Position numbers and translations under genes: made by a program. A stretch of 64,000 nucleotides of DNA from Alsobacter metallidurans. Its GTDB lineage: Bacteria > Pseudomonadota > Alphaproteobacteria > Rhizobiales > Beijerinckiaceae. The stretch is taken from NCBI RefSeq assembly GCF_014636935.1, contig NZ_BMES01000002.1, positions 2,105,148 to 2,169,147 of the forward strand. Reading direction: 5' to 3'. Each line of letters starts with the position of its first letter. The stretch's first letter is position 1. Below, in pieces: positions 47,299 to 56,166 of this stretch. The notes beneath the pieces were generated by a model. That model ran no database searches. It was not told the DNA's origin and was given only the letters and a program-made list of their open reading frames with translations.

Positions 47299-48968
47299 CA
47301 CGCGGCCTCCGCCGGATACAGCGCCCGGATGAAGGGCGCCTCGCCGACGCGGCGGAACGCTTCGAGGAAAGTTTCGGCCGGGCTGTTGCGGATCGCCAGA
47401 TAGGTGTCCACCACGGTCTCGACCGCGTCCACGATGCCGTCCGTCGAGAACCCCTTGCCGACGATCTCGCCGATCGAGCAGGTCGCGTCGCCCGAGCCCC
47501 CCAGCGTGATCTGGTAGAATTCCTCGCCCTTCCGGTCCACGCCCAGGATGCCGATATGGCCGACATGGTGGTGGCCGCAGGCGTTGATGCAGCCCGAGAT
47601 CTTGATCTTGAGCTCGCCGATTTCGCGCTGCCGGGCGGCGTCGCCGAAGCGCTCGGACAACCGCTGCGCAATCGGGATCGAGCGCGCATTGGCGAGGGCG
47701 CAATAGTCCAGCCCTGGGCACGCGATGATGTCGGTGACCAGGCCGGCGTTAGCTGTGCCCAGTCCAGCCCGCTGCAGTTCGGCGAACAGCGCAGGCAAGT
47801 CGTCCTGCCGGACATGCGGCAGGACGAGGTTTTGCTCGTGGCTGACCCGCAACTCGTCAAAGGAGTAGCGCTCGGCCAGGTCGGCGACGAGCTCCATCTG
47901 CTCGGACGTGGCGTCGCCCGGAATGCCGCCGATGGGCTTCAGCGAGATGGTGACGACGCCGTAGCCCTGCTGCTTGTGGGCCGTGACGTTGCGGTCCACC
48001 CAGGCGGCGAACGCGGCGTCGGCCGCGCGGGACCGCTCGAAGACCTCCGACCGCTCCGGCAGCGCCGCAAAGGCGGGTGGCGCGAAATAGCCCGCGATCC
48101 GGGCGATCTCGGCCGCCGGCACCGCCAGCGTCTCGTTCTCGGCCTGCAGCTTGGCGTACTCGTCCTCGACCTGGCGCTTCAGCTCCTCGAGCCCGGTCTC
48201 GTGCACCAGGATCTTGATGCGCGCCTTGAACTTGTTGTCGCGCCGGCCATGGAGATTGTAGACGCGCAGAATGGCCGTGCAGTAGGCCAGCAGCTCGGCC
48301 TCGGGCAGGAAGTCCCGCACCTTCTTGGCCACGAAGGGCGTCCGCCCCTGGCCGCCGCCGACATAGACCGTGAAGCCCTTTTCGCCGAGCGCGTTGCGGG
48401 TCAGCGCCAGTCCGATGTCGTGGACCTGGATGGCGGCGCGGTCCTGGGCGGCGCCCGTCACCGCGAGCTTGAACTTGCGGGGCAGGAACGAGAATTCCGG
48501 GTGCAGCGAGGACCACTGCCGCAGGATCTCCGCATAGGGCCGCGGATCGTCGACCTCGTCGGCGGCCGCGCCGGCGAAGTGATCGGCCGTGACGTTGCGG
48601 ATGCAGTTCCCGGAGGTCTGGATGCAGTGCATCTCCACCTCGGCGAGGTGCTGGAGGATCTCGGGCACCTGCTCCAGCGCGATCCAGTTGAACTGGAGGT
48701 TCTGCCGGGTGGTGAAATGCCCGAAGTTGCGGTCATACGTGCGGGCGATGAACGCCAGCTTGCGCAGTTGCCGGGACGACAGCACCCCGTACGGGATCGC
48801 GATCCTGAGCATGTAGGCGTGCAGTTGCAGGTAGACGCCGTTCATCAGCCGCAGCGGCTTGAACTGCTCCTCGCTGAGTTCGCCCGACAGGCGCCGCTGC
48901 ACCTGGTCGCGGAACTGCTCCACCCGGTCGGCGACGAAGCGCCGGTCGAATTCGTCATAACGATACAT
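47298..48968 (-). CDS. cysI: Assimilatory sulfite (nitrite/sulfite) reductase, hemoprotein
   Basis: A 556-residue siroheme/4Fe-4S enzyme that reduces sulfite to sulfide with six electrons; some family members reduce nitrite. The duplicated ferredoxin-like and reductase domains are visible (GHFTTRQNLQFNWI, CIQTSGNCIRNVTAD). The cluster cysteines are in IACPGLDYC near residue 418-425 and GCINACGHHH near residue 458-463. Context (DUF2849 before, DUF934 after) is typical of the sulfur-assimilation type in Rhizobiales. Start ATG at 48968 opens with MYRYDEFDRRF, the family's usual beginning. Confidence 0.92.
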   Translation of the reverse strand: MYRYDEFDRRFVADRVEQFRDQVQRRLSGELSEEQFKPLRLMNGVYLQLHAYMLRIAIPYGVLSSRQLRKLAFIARTYDRNFGHFTTRQNLQFNWIALEQVPEILQHLAEVEMHCIQTSGNCIRNVTADHFAGAAADEVDDPRPYAEILRQWSSLHPEFSFLPRKFKLAVTGAAQDRAAIQVHDIGLALTRNALGEKGFTVYVGGGQGRTPFVAKKVRDFLPEAELLAYCTAILRVYNLHGRRDNKFKARIKILVHETGLEELKRQVEDEYAKLQAENETLAVPAAEIARIAGYFAPPAFAALPERSEVFERSRAADAAFAAWVDRNVTAHKQQGYGVVTISLKPIGGIPGDATSEQMELVADLAERYSFDELRVSHEQNLVLPHVRQDDLPALFAELQRAGLGTANAGLVTDIIACPGLDYCALANARSIPIAQRLSERFGDAARQREIGELKIKISGCINACGHHHVGHIGILGVDRKGEEFYQITLGGSGDATCSIGEIVGKGFSTDGIVDAVETVVDTYLAIRNSPAETFLEAFRRVGEAPFIRALYPAEAA

Positions 48969-48986
48969 GCCTGGTTCTCCGCCGCG

Positions 48987-49316
48987 TCAAGCGGCCACGG
49001 GCGTCGAGGCGCCCGGCACATCGATGGTGGGGCCGCCCTGCGCCCGGATGGCCTCGCGGTTGCGGGTCGCGATGAGGCCCGCGTCAGTCCGTGCGACTTC
49101 GATCAGGTAGGGATCGACGATGAGCTGGGCCTGATCGGCGTCTTTCTGGGCCTCGGCGAGAAGCGCGGCGGCGGCCTCGGGCGTGTCGGCCACGGCGGCT
49201 TCGTCGATCTTGCGCGACCACCAGCCCTCGGCCGTGCGGAACACGACCCGGCCGTCGCCGGTAGAGTTGCCGGTGACGGCCTGAAGGGCGGCCGATCGGG
49301 ATGGCTTCTTCAGCAT
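48987..49316 (-). CDS. DUF2849 protein
   Basis: A 109-residue protein that opens with MLKKPSRSAALQAVTGN. The body (GRVVFRTAEGWWSRKID and EAAAALLAEAQKDADQAQLI) matches the small DUF2849 family, found before cysI in alphaproteobacteria, often after or fused near a siroheme synthase. Its function is unknown. The start at 49316 is where homology begins. The gap to cysI is 18 bases, so they are one operon; 112 bases separate it from the GGT-family gene upstream. No cysG is encoded next to it here. Confidence 0.85.
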   Translation of the reverse strand: MLKKPSRSAALQAVTGNSTGDGRVVFRTAEGWWSRKIDEAAVADTPEAAAALLAEAQKDADQAQLIVDPYLIEVARTDAGLIATRNREAIRAQGGPTIDVPGASTPVAA

Positions 49317-49428
49317 CGTGGCGGTCCATACACGAACGCGCTCGCGAATTGAGCGCAATTCACGCTACCAGATGCAGGATAGGCCCGAAATTACATTTTT
49401 CGTCGTGTAATGGGCCTTGCGGCCCGGG

Positions 49429-51021
49429 TCAGAACCCGAGCGCCAGCCCGTCCTTGCGGTGGTCCGAAGCGCCGAAGAGCGCGCCCTTGTCCCGGTCGAT
49501 CCAGATCGCCTGGCACCCGCCGGTCGGATCGTCCGTGAGCGCAACCGTGTGGCCACGGCCGCGCAGGTCCGCGACGATCGCCGGATCCATGCTCTGCTCC
49601 ACGGTCAGCACGCCGTCGAACGAGAAGCTGCGCGGCGCGTCCGAGGCTTCCTGCGGGCTCATGCCGCGGTCGAACACGCGCGACACGAAATGCGCGTGGC
49701 CGGCCGCCTGGTACTGGCCGCCCATCACGCCGAAGGGCATCACGCACTGCCCGCCCTGCGTCACCATGCCGGGAATGATGGTGTGCAGCGGCCGCTTGCG
49801 CGGTCCGATCGTGTTGACATGCCCGGGGGTGAGCCGGAAGCCGAGGCCGCGATTCTGCAGCACGACGCCGGCCTGCGGCGCATAGATGCCGCTGCCGAAC
49901 GCCGCGAACAGCGAGTTGATGAACGAGATCGAGTTCAGGTCCTTGTCCACCACGGTCAGGTAGATCGTGTCGCGGTGGATCGCCTCGTCCCAGCTTTCGG
50001 CCGGGGCCGCGCGGTCCATGCGGATCTGCTCGCGCAGCCGGGCGATGAAGGGCTCCGACAGCACCCGGTCCACGTCCACGGGCGTCACGGACGGGTCGCA
50101 CACGATCAGGTCGCGCAGGCGATAGGCCGCCTTGGTGGCCTCGGCGTGGATGTGCACGCGGTCGGCCTCGCTCAGCGCCGAGGAGCGCAGGTCGAACCCC
50201 GCCATGATTCGCATGATGATCAGCGCCGCGAGGCCCTGCCCGTTGGGCGGGCACTCGTGCACGGACACGCCGGCGTAGTCGGTCGCGATCGGGTCGACAT
50301 AGTTCGAGGTCTGGGCCGCAAAATCCTCCAGCGTATGGAGGCCGCCGAGGCCGCGCAGGGTCGTGACGATCTCGTCCGCGACCGGGCCCTCGTAGAACGC
50401 CTTGCGGCCATGCTGCGCGACCGCCCGCAAGGTCGCGCCAAGGGCCGGCTGGGCCCGGCGGTCGCCCGGCTCCGGCATCCGTCCGCCCGGCATGTATTGC
50501 GCGGCCGCGGCGGCGTTGTGCGACAGCTTGTCGAACTGCTTGGCCCAGTCGAAGGCGACGCGCGGCGTCACCCGGAAGCCGTTCTCGGCATGGTCGATCG
50601 CGGCGCGGAAGATCCGGTCCAGCGGCAGGCTGCCGTGGTCGTTGTGCAGCGTGCACCAGGCGTCGATGGCGCCCGGCACCGTCACGGCGTGCGGGGTGAG
50701 GTCCGGGATCGCCGTGATGCCGCGCTCTGCGTACCACTCCGGCGTCGCGGCGGCCGGCGCACGGCCCGAGCCGTTCAGCGCGATCGGCATGCCGCCCCGG
50801 GGCGCGTAGAGCGCGAAGCAGTCGCCGCCGACTCCCGTCATGTGCGGGTCGACCACGCATTGCACGGCAACGCCGGCCAGCGCCGCATCCACGGCGTTGC
50901 CGCCGTCCCGCAGCACGTCCAGCGCCGCGATCGTGGCGGCCGGATGCGAGGTCGCCACCATGCCGCGATCACCGATCGCCAAGGAGCGGCCGGGCGTAAC
51001 GAAGTCGCGGGTGGTGCGCAT
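49429..51021 (-). CDS. Gamma-glutamyltransferase family enzyme (second copy)
   Basis: A 530-residue Ntn-hydrolase-fold protein with the catalytic Thr in [12 protein letters not shown], about residue 350. Other family blocks are [24 protein letters not shown] and [11 protein letters not shown]. There is no signal peptide, as in the first copy (41161-42759), but the two are only moderately alike, so they are not a recent duplication. These cytosolic Ggt-like enzymes hydrolyse gamma-glutamyl or other N-acyl bonds. The start at 51021 has a strong AGGAGGA site. Monocistronic as far as can be seen. Confidence 0.87.
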   Translation of the reverse strand: MRTTRDFVTPGRSLAIGDRGMVATSHPAATIAALDVLRDGGNAVDAALAGVAVQCVVDPHMTGVGGDCFALYAPRGGMPIALNGSGRAPAAATPEWYAERGITAIPDLTPHAVTVPGAIDAWCTLHNDHGSLPLDRIFRAAIDHAENGFRVTPRVAFDWAKQFDKLSHNAAAAAQYMPGGRMPEPGDRRAQPALGATLRAVAQHGRKAFYEGPVADEIVTTLRGLGGLHTLEDFAAQTSNYVDPIATDYAGVSVHECPPNGQGLAALIIMRIMAGFDLRSSALSEADRVHIHAEATKAAYRLRDLIVCDPSVTPVDVDRVLSEPFIARLREQIRMDRAAPAESWDEAIHRDTIYLTVVDKDLNSISFINSLFAAFGSGIYAPQAGVVLQNRGLGFRLTPGHVNTIGPRKRPLHTIIPGMVTQGGQCVMPFGVMGGQYQAAGHAHFVSRVFDRGMSPQEASDAPRSFSFDGVLTVEQSMDPAIVADLRGRGHTVALTDDPTGGCQAIWIDRDKGALFGASDHRKDGLALGF

Positions 51022-51600
51022 GGGGTTCCTCCTGAATTTTCGACATGTCAGACCCCGGCAAAGCCGCCGCGTCAAGCGCGGACGGCGCATGGCTGGCGGT
51101 TGAGCCCCGCCGACGGGCGACGCCAAGGGGGGCGCTCTCGGGCATGCGTCCGCGTTCTCCGCCGACGCGGAGGTGAGGCAATCTGGTGGAGGGGCGCCGC
51201 GAGGCGCCGGCCCATCTAGGGTTTTACGCGTAGGGTTCGGACGGGCCGACGCCTCGCGACCGGCGATTTTGAACCTTTCCGACCCGCGCTCCTTCCTCAA
51301 GGCCGCTCCTTGTGGGCAGCGACCAAGCGGGTGTTAAGGTGGCCGCGTCCACGGCCCCACCGTAGTGTGGGGCGGGCGGGCTGACTGCCTAAGGGCGGGC
51401 TTGCCGGGCTTTTACCCCCGCACCCATCCTCCGGCCGCTCCGGAAAGGCCTCCCGGGAGGGTGGGTCCGGTATCCCCACCCGCGCAGGCGCCGCGCCCCG
51501 ACCCCGCAACGGACCGCTCCGGAAGCGCCCCCTCCCTGGGTCGAGAGTGGCGCAATGGTGCGTGAACGCGGGTGGAATGTCAAGGATTATTTTCATAAGA
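51022..51600. other. Gene-poor GC-rich stretch with dense hairpin potential
   Basis: No protein gene I would support in these 579 bases. Between about 51330 and 51530 several inverted repeats crowd together: CCCCAC-CGTAGT-GTGGGG (51355-51372), CCTCCCGGGAGG (51449-51460) and GGGTGGG with CCCACCC (51459-51481). The 11-mer CCGCTCCGGAA occurs twice, at 51435 and 51514. This could be an unannotated structured RNA, decayed repeat material, or GC-rich chance structure. A minus-strand 106-codon frame (51297-51617) is open but has no recognisable domain. Confidence 0.4.
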
Positions 51601-51610
51601 AGATGAGGCT

Positions 51611-51771
51611 GCCCCAATGCCCCTCATCCTGAGGAGCCTCGCGCAGCGAGGCGTCTCGAAGGACGAGGGGTCCAGCAGGCTGCACGGCGGAGCGCACTGG
51701 AGCCCTCGTCCTTCGAGACGCAGGCCCAAGTGGGCCTGCTCCTCAGGATGAGGGGCTGGTGGCGTTGGGGC
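51611..51771. repeat. Large inverted repeat (two opposed 51-54 bp palindromic units)
   Basis: Unit 1 (51620-51670) opens CCCCTCATCCTGAGGAGC and closes GTCTCGAAGGACGAGGGG. Unit 2 (51702-51755) is the reverse complement of it, with a different central loop. Outside them GCCCCAA (51611) pairs with TTGGGGC (51765). The whole could fold as one 160-base hairpin. The 'CTCATCCTGAGGA / CCTTCGAGACG' sequence is a common intergenic repeat of Rhizobiales genomes. Confidence 0.85.
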
Positions 51772-51787
51772 ATCTCCTAAACGCCTC

Positions 51788-51897
51788 GCCGTCATTGCGA
51801 GCGCAGCGAAGCAATCCAGGCGGTTGGGAGCAGCCTCGGCGTCGGGCGTAGCGCCCGGCTTCAGCTGTATTGCTTCGCTCGCGCTCGCAATGACGGC
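51788..51897. repeat. Intergenic palindromic repeat, CGTCATTGCGAGCG type (copy 1)
   Basis: About 30-bp arms, left starting GCCGTCATTGCGAGCG and right ending CGCTCGCAATGACGGC, with few mismatches and a 45-base loop region. A second copy with the same arms but a different centre lies at 62741-62831. This family is common in alphaproteobacterial intergenic regions and carries no gene. Confidence 0.85.
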
Positions 51898-52022
51898 GGG
51901 GTGTTCCTAGGTTGCGCATCCTCCCGGTCGGCCAGGCGCCCCCGCGCGGAACCGCCCGGCTCAGGCCCGGGTTGTGCGCCAACGAGGCGGCCCGACCGGG
52001 GTGCGCCGCATGGAGACCAATC

Positions 52023-52253
52023 ATGGCCAAACAGGCGATCCCGATGGCGGAGCTGAAGCGTATCGTCACGGCCGAACTCGACCGGGCGCTCGGGGCCAAG
52101 GGCACGGTGACAAACGTCCAGATCGAGCACGCCGGCGGCGAGACGTGGCGGGTCGTCGAGGTGGATTCGGACGCCGAGAAGCCCGCTCTCGACGCCATCG
52201 CGAGCACGGTTCTGCCGAAGTTGCACGGCGAATGGGGCCTCCAGGCCGATTGA
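52023..52253 (+). CDS. Small hypothetical protein, 76 residues
   Basis: A 76-residue soluble protein starting at ATG 52023. It opens with a helix (MAELKRIVTAELDRALGA) and has a central beta segment (TVTNVQIEHAGGETWRVVEV) and a C-terminal helix (EKPALDAIASTVLPKLHGEW). The composition and secondary-structure pattern look like a real small protein. I do not recognise a family. It lies 168 bases before the indolepyruvate oxidoreductase gene on the same strand. Confidence 0.55.
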   Translation: MAKQAIPMAELKRIVTAELDRALGAKGTVTNVQIEHAGGETWRVVEVDSDAEKPALDAIASTVLPKLHGEWGLQAD

Positions 52254-52421
52254 CCGGCACGCTGCGGCGCAGCGAAGACGGGCTCTTTCCAACCCATAAA
52301 AGTCAGCTATACTGACCTATACGGAAGTCGTACCGGAGACGTCCCTCAGCGGCCCTGAAGGGACCCCCAGCGCCAGCACGGCGTTGACGCGCCCAAGCGT
52401 GGACGATCTGGAGGACAATCC

Positions 52422-55400
52422 ATGTCGGTTCTGCCGGTCTCGCTGCGCGACGTTTCCCTCGACGACAAATACGACCTCGGCAAGGAGCGCGTCTTTCTGA
52501 CGGGCACGCAGGCGATCGTGCGCCTGCTGATGATGCAGCATGAGCGCGACAAGCGGGCCGGGCTCAACACGGCGGGCTTCGTCTCCGGCTATCGCGGCTC
52601 GCCGCTCGGCGCGCTCGACCAGAACCTGCTGCGCGCCCGGAAGCAGCTCGAAGCCGCGCAGGTCCGCTTCCAGCCCGGCCTCAACGAGGAACTCGCAGCG
52701 ACCGCCTGTTGGGGAACCCAGCAGGCCGAGATGCGCGGCGAGGGCAAGTATGACGGCGTGTTCTCGCTCTGGTACGGCAAGGGCCCGGGCGTCGACCGCT
52801 CGGGCGACGTGTTCCGCCACGCCAACATGGCCGGCAGTTCGCGCCACGGCGGGGTGCTCGCCCTGATGGGCGACGACCACACGGCCGAATCCTCCACCAC
52901 CGCGCACCAGTCCGAATTCCACTTCGTCGACGTCATGATCCCGATCCTGAACCCGGCCGGGGTGCAGGAGATCCTCGACTACGGCCTCTATGGCTGGGCG
53001 ATGAGCCGCTTCTGCGGCACGTGGGTCGCCTTCAAGGGGATGAAGGACACGGTGGAATCGACCGCCGTGATCGACGGCTCGCTCGACCGCGTCCAGATCG
53101 TCACGCCCGAGTTCGAGATGCCGCCCGGCGGCCTGAACATCCGCCCCGGCGACGGCATCCTCGACATGGAGGCCCGCCTCCAGGACTACAAGCGCGACGC
53201 CATGCTGGCTTTCGTGCGCGCCAACAAGCTCAACCGGATGATCTTCTCGGGCGGCCGCAATCCCAAGATCGGCGTCATCACGGTCGGCAAGAGCTATCTC
53301 GACGTCCGCCAGGCGCTCGACGACCTCGGCATCGACGAGGTGCGGGCCAACGACATCGGGCTCCGCCTCTTCAAGATCGCTTGCCCCTGGCCGATCGATG
53401 CGCATGAGCTGATGGACTTCGTCCGCGGCCTCGACGTCGTGATGGTCGTGGAGGAGAAGCGCTCCCTGATTGAAGTGCAGGTGCGCGAGGAGCTCTACGG
53501 TACCGCCAACCAGCCGATCTGCATCGGCAAGAAGGACGAAACCGGCAGGTGGCTCTTCCCCGTAAAGGGCGCGCTGGACCCCAACGACATTGCCGTCGCG
53601 CTAGGCGAGCGGCTGCTGAAGTACCATGCCAGCGAGGAGCTGGCCGGGCGTGTCCGCCGCCTCAAGCAGGCGCAGGAGACCCTGGCCGAGACCAAGGACG
53701 TCTCCACCCGCACCCCGTATTTTTGCTCGGGCTGCCCGCACAACACCTCCACCAAGGTGCCGGAGGGCATGCGCGCCTATGCGGGCATCGGCTGCCACTA
53801 CATGGTGCAGTGGATGGACCGCTCCACGGACGGCTTCACGCAGATGGGCGGCGAAGGCGCCAACTGGGTCGGAGAGGCCGCCTTTTCCAAGCGCGGCCAC
53901 GTGTTCCAGAACCTGGGCGACGGCACCTACAACCACTCGGGCGTCCTGGCGCTACGCTTCGCGATCGCGTCCAAGACGCACATGACCTACAAGATCCTCT
54001 TCAACGACGCGGTCGCGATGACGGGCGGCCAGCGGCACGAGGGCGAGCTCACGGTCGACATGATCGCCCGGCAGGTCGCCGCCGAGGGCGTGGAGCGCAT
54101 CGCGCTCGTCAGCGACGAGCCGGAGAAATACCCGCGCGACGGCGCGTTCTGGCCCAAGGGCCTCTCCTTCCACCACCGCGACGACCTCGACACGGTGCAG
54201 CGCGAGCTGGCCGAGCGGCCGGGCGTATCGGTGATGATCTATGACCAGACCTGCGCGTCCGAGAAGCGCCGCCGCCGCAAGCGCGGCGAGTACCCGGATC
54301 CGGACAAGCGCGTTTTCATCAACACCCGCGTATGCGAGGGCTGCGGCGATTGCAGCGTGCAGTCGAACTGCGTCGCCGTGCAGCCGGTCGAGACCGAGTT
54401 CGGCCGCAAGCGCCAGATCGACCAGTCCAACTGCAACAAGGACTTCTCCTGCCTGAAGGGCTTCTGCCCGTCCTTCGTCACCGTGGAGGGCGCGACGATC
54501 CGCAAGGCGAAGCCCGCCTCGGGCGCGGACGCCGATTGGGGCGCGTTGCCGGAGCCGACCCTGCCCGCGCTCGACAAGCCCTATGCGGTGATCGTCACCG
54601 GCGTGGGCGGCACGGGCGTCGTCACGATCGGGGCGATCCTCGGCATGGCCGCCCACCTGGAGGGCAAGGGCTGCGGCATGATCGACATGGCCGGCCTCGC
54701 CCAGAAGGGCGGCGCGGTCTACAGCCACGTGAAGCTCGCGCCCCGGCCCGAGGACATCCACTCCATCCGGGTCTCGGCCGGCGACGCCGACCTCGTGCTC
54801 GGCTGCGACATCTCGGTCACCGGCACCCGCAAGGTGCTGGCCGCGGTGAAGCAGGGCGAAACCGCCATGGTGGTGAACACCGCCGAGGTGATGCCGGGCG
54901 ACTTTGCCCGCAACCCGGACTTCTCGCTTCCGGCCGAACGCGTGAAGCGCGCCGTGCTGACGGCCGCGGGGCGCGACAATGTCAGCTTCGTGAACGCCAC
55001 CCAGATCGCCACCGCGCTGACCGGCAACGCCATCGCGGGCAACATGTTCATGCTGGGCTACGCCTGGCAGCTCGGCAAGGTGCCGCTCTCCGCGCAGGCG
55101 CTGGAGCGCGCCATCGAGCTCAACGGCGAAGCCGTGGCGATGAACAAGGCGGCCTTCGAGTGGGGCCGCCGCTACGGCGTCGATCCCGCCCGGGTGACCG
55201 CCCTTGTGGCGCCCCGCGAGGCGCCGGCGGCCGACCGGGTGCTGACGACGTCCTTGGATGAGGCCGTGGCGCGCCGCGTGGAGTCGCTCACCGCCTACCA
55301 GAGCAGGCGCTACGCCAAGCGCTACGCCGGCTGGGTGGCGCGGGTGCGCGAGGCCGAGGGCAAGGCGGTCCCGGGCTCGACCGCGCTCACCGAGGCGGTC

Positions 55401-55910
55401 GCGCGCGCCCTCTACAAGCTCATGGCCATCAAGGACGAGTACGAGGTGGCGCGCCTCTATGCGGACGGCGAGTTCCTGAAGAGCCTGCGGGCGCAGTTCG
55501 AGGGCGACCTCAAGCTGTCCTTCCATCTCGCGCCGCCCATCCTCGGCCGCAAGGACGCGCAGGGCCGGCCGAAGAAGACCACGTTCGGCCCCTGGATGCT
55601 GAAGGCCTTCGGCGTGCTCGCGTCCCTGCGCTGGCTGCGCGGCACGCCGCTCGACGTCTTCGGCCGCACGGACGAGCGTCGCATGGAGCGCCGCCTGCTG
55701 GCCGACTACGAGGCGCTGCTGCCGGAACTGCTGGCGAAGCTTGAGCCGGGCAACCTGGCGCTCGCCACCGCCATCGCGTCGCTGCCGCAGAAGATCCGCG
55801 GCTACGGCTACGTGAAGGACGGCAATGTCGGGAAGGCGAAGGCCGAAGAGGCCGCCCTGCTGGCGCAGTTCAGGGCCGGAACCCCGCCGCAGGCGATCGC
55901 CGCGGAGTAG
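52422..55910 (+). CDS. Indolepyruvate:ferredoxin oxidoreductase, fused alpha/beta subunits
   Basis: A 1162-residue protein that decarboxylates arylpyruvates (or other 2-oxo acids) oxidatively to acyl-CoA, passing electrons to ferredoxin. The N-terminal part holds the TPP-dependent domains (SGYRGSPLGALDQNL, then GCPHNTSTKVPEG, and the TPP/Mg site region FNDAVAMTGGQRHEG). A ferredoxin-like cluster with CEGCGDC and CLKGFC starts near residue 638. The C-terminal gamma-type domain has VTGVGGTGVVTIGAIL and GLAQKGGAVYSHV. The fused form is typical of proteobacteria. It probably acts upstream of the CoA ligase and transporter genes that follow. Confidence 0.92.
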   Translation: MSVLPVSLRDVSLDDKYDLGKERVFLTGTQAIVRLLMMQHERDKRAGLNTAGFVSGYRGSPLGALDQNLLRARKQLEAAQVRFQPGLNEELAATACWGTQQAEMRGEGKYDGVFSLWYGKGPGVDRSGDVFRHANMAGSSRHGGVLALMGDDHTAESSTTAHQSEFHFVDVMIPILNPAGVQEILDYGLYGWAMSRFCGTWVAFKGMKDTVESTAVIDGSLDRVQIVTPEFEMPPGGLNIRPGDGILDMEARLQDYKRDAMLAFVRANKLNRMIFSGGRNPKIGVITVGKSYLDVRQALDDLGIDEVRANDIGLRLFKIACPWPIDAHELMDFVRGLDVVMVVEEKRSLIEVQVREELYGTANQPICIGKKDETGRWLFPVKGALDPNDIAVALGERLLKYHASEELAGRVRRLKQAQETLAETKDVSTRTPYFCSGCPHNTSTKVPEGMRAYAGIGCHYMVQWMDRSTDGFTQMGGEGANWVGEAAFSKRGHVFQNLGDGTYNHSGVLALRFAIASKTHMTYKILFNDAVAMTGGQRHEGELTVDMIARQVAAEGVERIALVSDEPEKYPRDGAFWPKGLSFHHRDDLDTVQRELAERPGVSVMIYDQTCASEKRRRRKRGEYPDPDKRVFINTRVCEGCGDCSVQSNCVAVQPVETEFGRKRQIDQSNCNKDFSCLKGFCPSFVTVEGATIRKAKPASGADADWGALPEPTLPALDKPYAVIVTGVGGTGVVTIGAILGMAAHLEGKGCGMIDMAGLAQKGGAVYSHVKLAPRPEDIHSIRVSAGDADLVLGCDISVTGTRKVLAAVKQGETAMVVNTAEVMPGDFARNPDFSLPAERVKRAVLTAAGRDNVSFVNATQIATALTGNAIAGNMFMLGYAWQLGKVPLSAQALERAIELNGEAVAMNKAAFEWGRRYGVDPARVTALVAPREAPAADRVLTTSLDEAVARRVESLTAYQSRRYAKRYAGWVARVREAEGKAVPGSTALTEAVARALYKLMAIKDEYEVARLYADGEFLKSLRAQFEGDLKLSFHLAPPILGRKDAQGRPKKTTFGPWMLKAFGVLASLRWLRGTPLDVFGRTDERRMERRLLADYEALLPELLAKLEPGNLALATAIASLPQKIRGYGYVKDGNVGKAKAEEAALLAQFRAGTPPQAIAAE

Positions 55911-56080
55911 GACGCGGCAATCCGGACCGCGAGCCTGAAGGCCCGCGGTCCAAGGGCGCACAACGCATCTTCGCATTTCCGCACCGGGGAAGCGCGAGTT
56001 TTCGCGTCCCCATCGGCATAACTGCACGAAAGTCGAGCTTGTGTCCGGCTTTGGTCCGGATAACCTCCCCACATAGCTGC

Positions 56081-56095
56081 TGTGCGAAACGCACA
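56081..56095. promoter_or_regulatory. Palindrome before the acyl-CoA ligase gene (TGTGCG-AAA-CGCACA)
   Basis: A perfect 6-bp inverted repeat with a 3-bp AAA centre sits 72 bases before the ligase start, in the 256-bp gap after the oxidoreductase gene. Such a site may be bound by a repressor that controls the transporter operon. No regulator gene is adjacent. Confidence 0.35.
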
Positions 56096-56166
56096 TGCCG
56101 AAGACGGCCAAAAGGCCGCGCGCCGTGACCGGACGGGGAGCAACGTCCGCCTGGGAGGATTGAAGG

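Noticed and set aside
51297..51617. A minus-strand 106-codon frame in the gene-poor zone
   Set aside because: No recognised domain, no clear ribosome-binding site, and it crosses the stretch of inverted repeats; kept only as a comment.
51788..51897. Possible CRISPR or tandem repeat array
   Set aside because: The repeats are single inverted units, not regularly spaced direct repeats, and no cas gene is present anywhere in the window.
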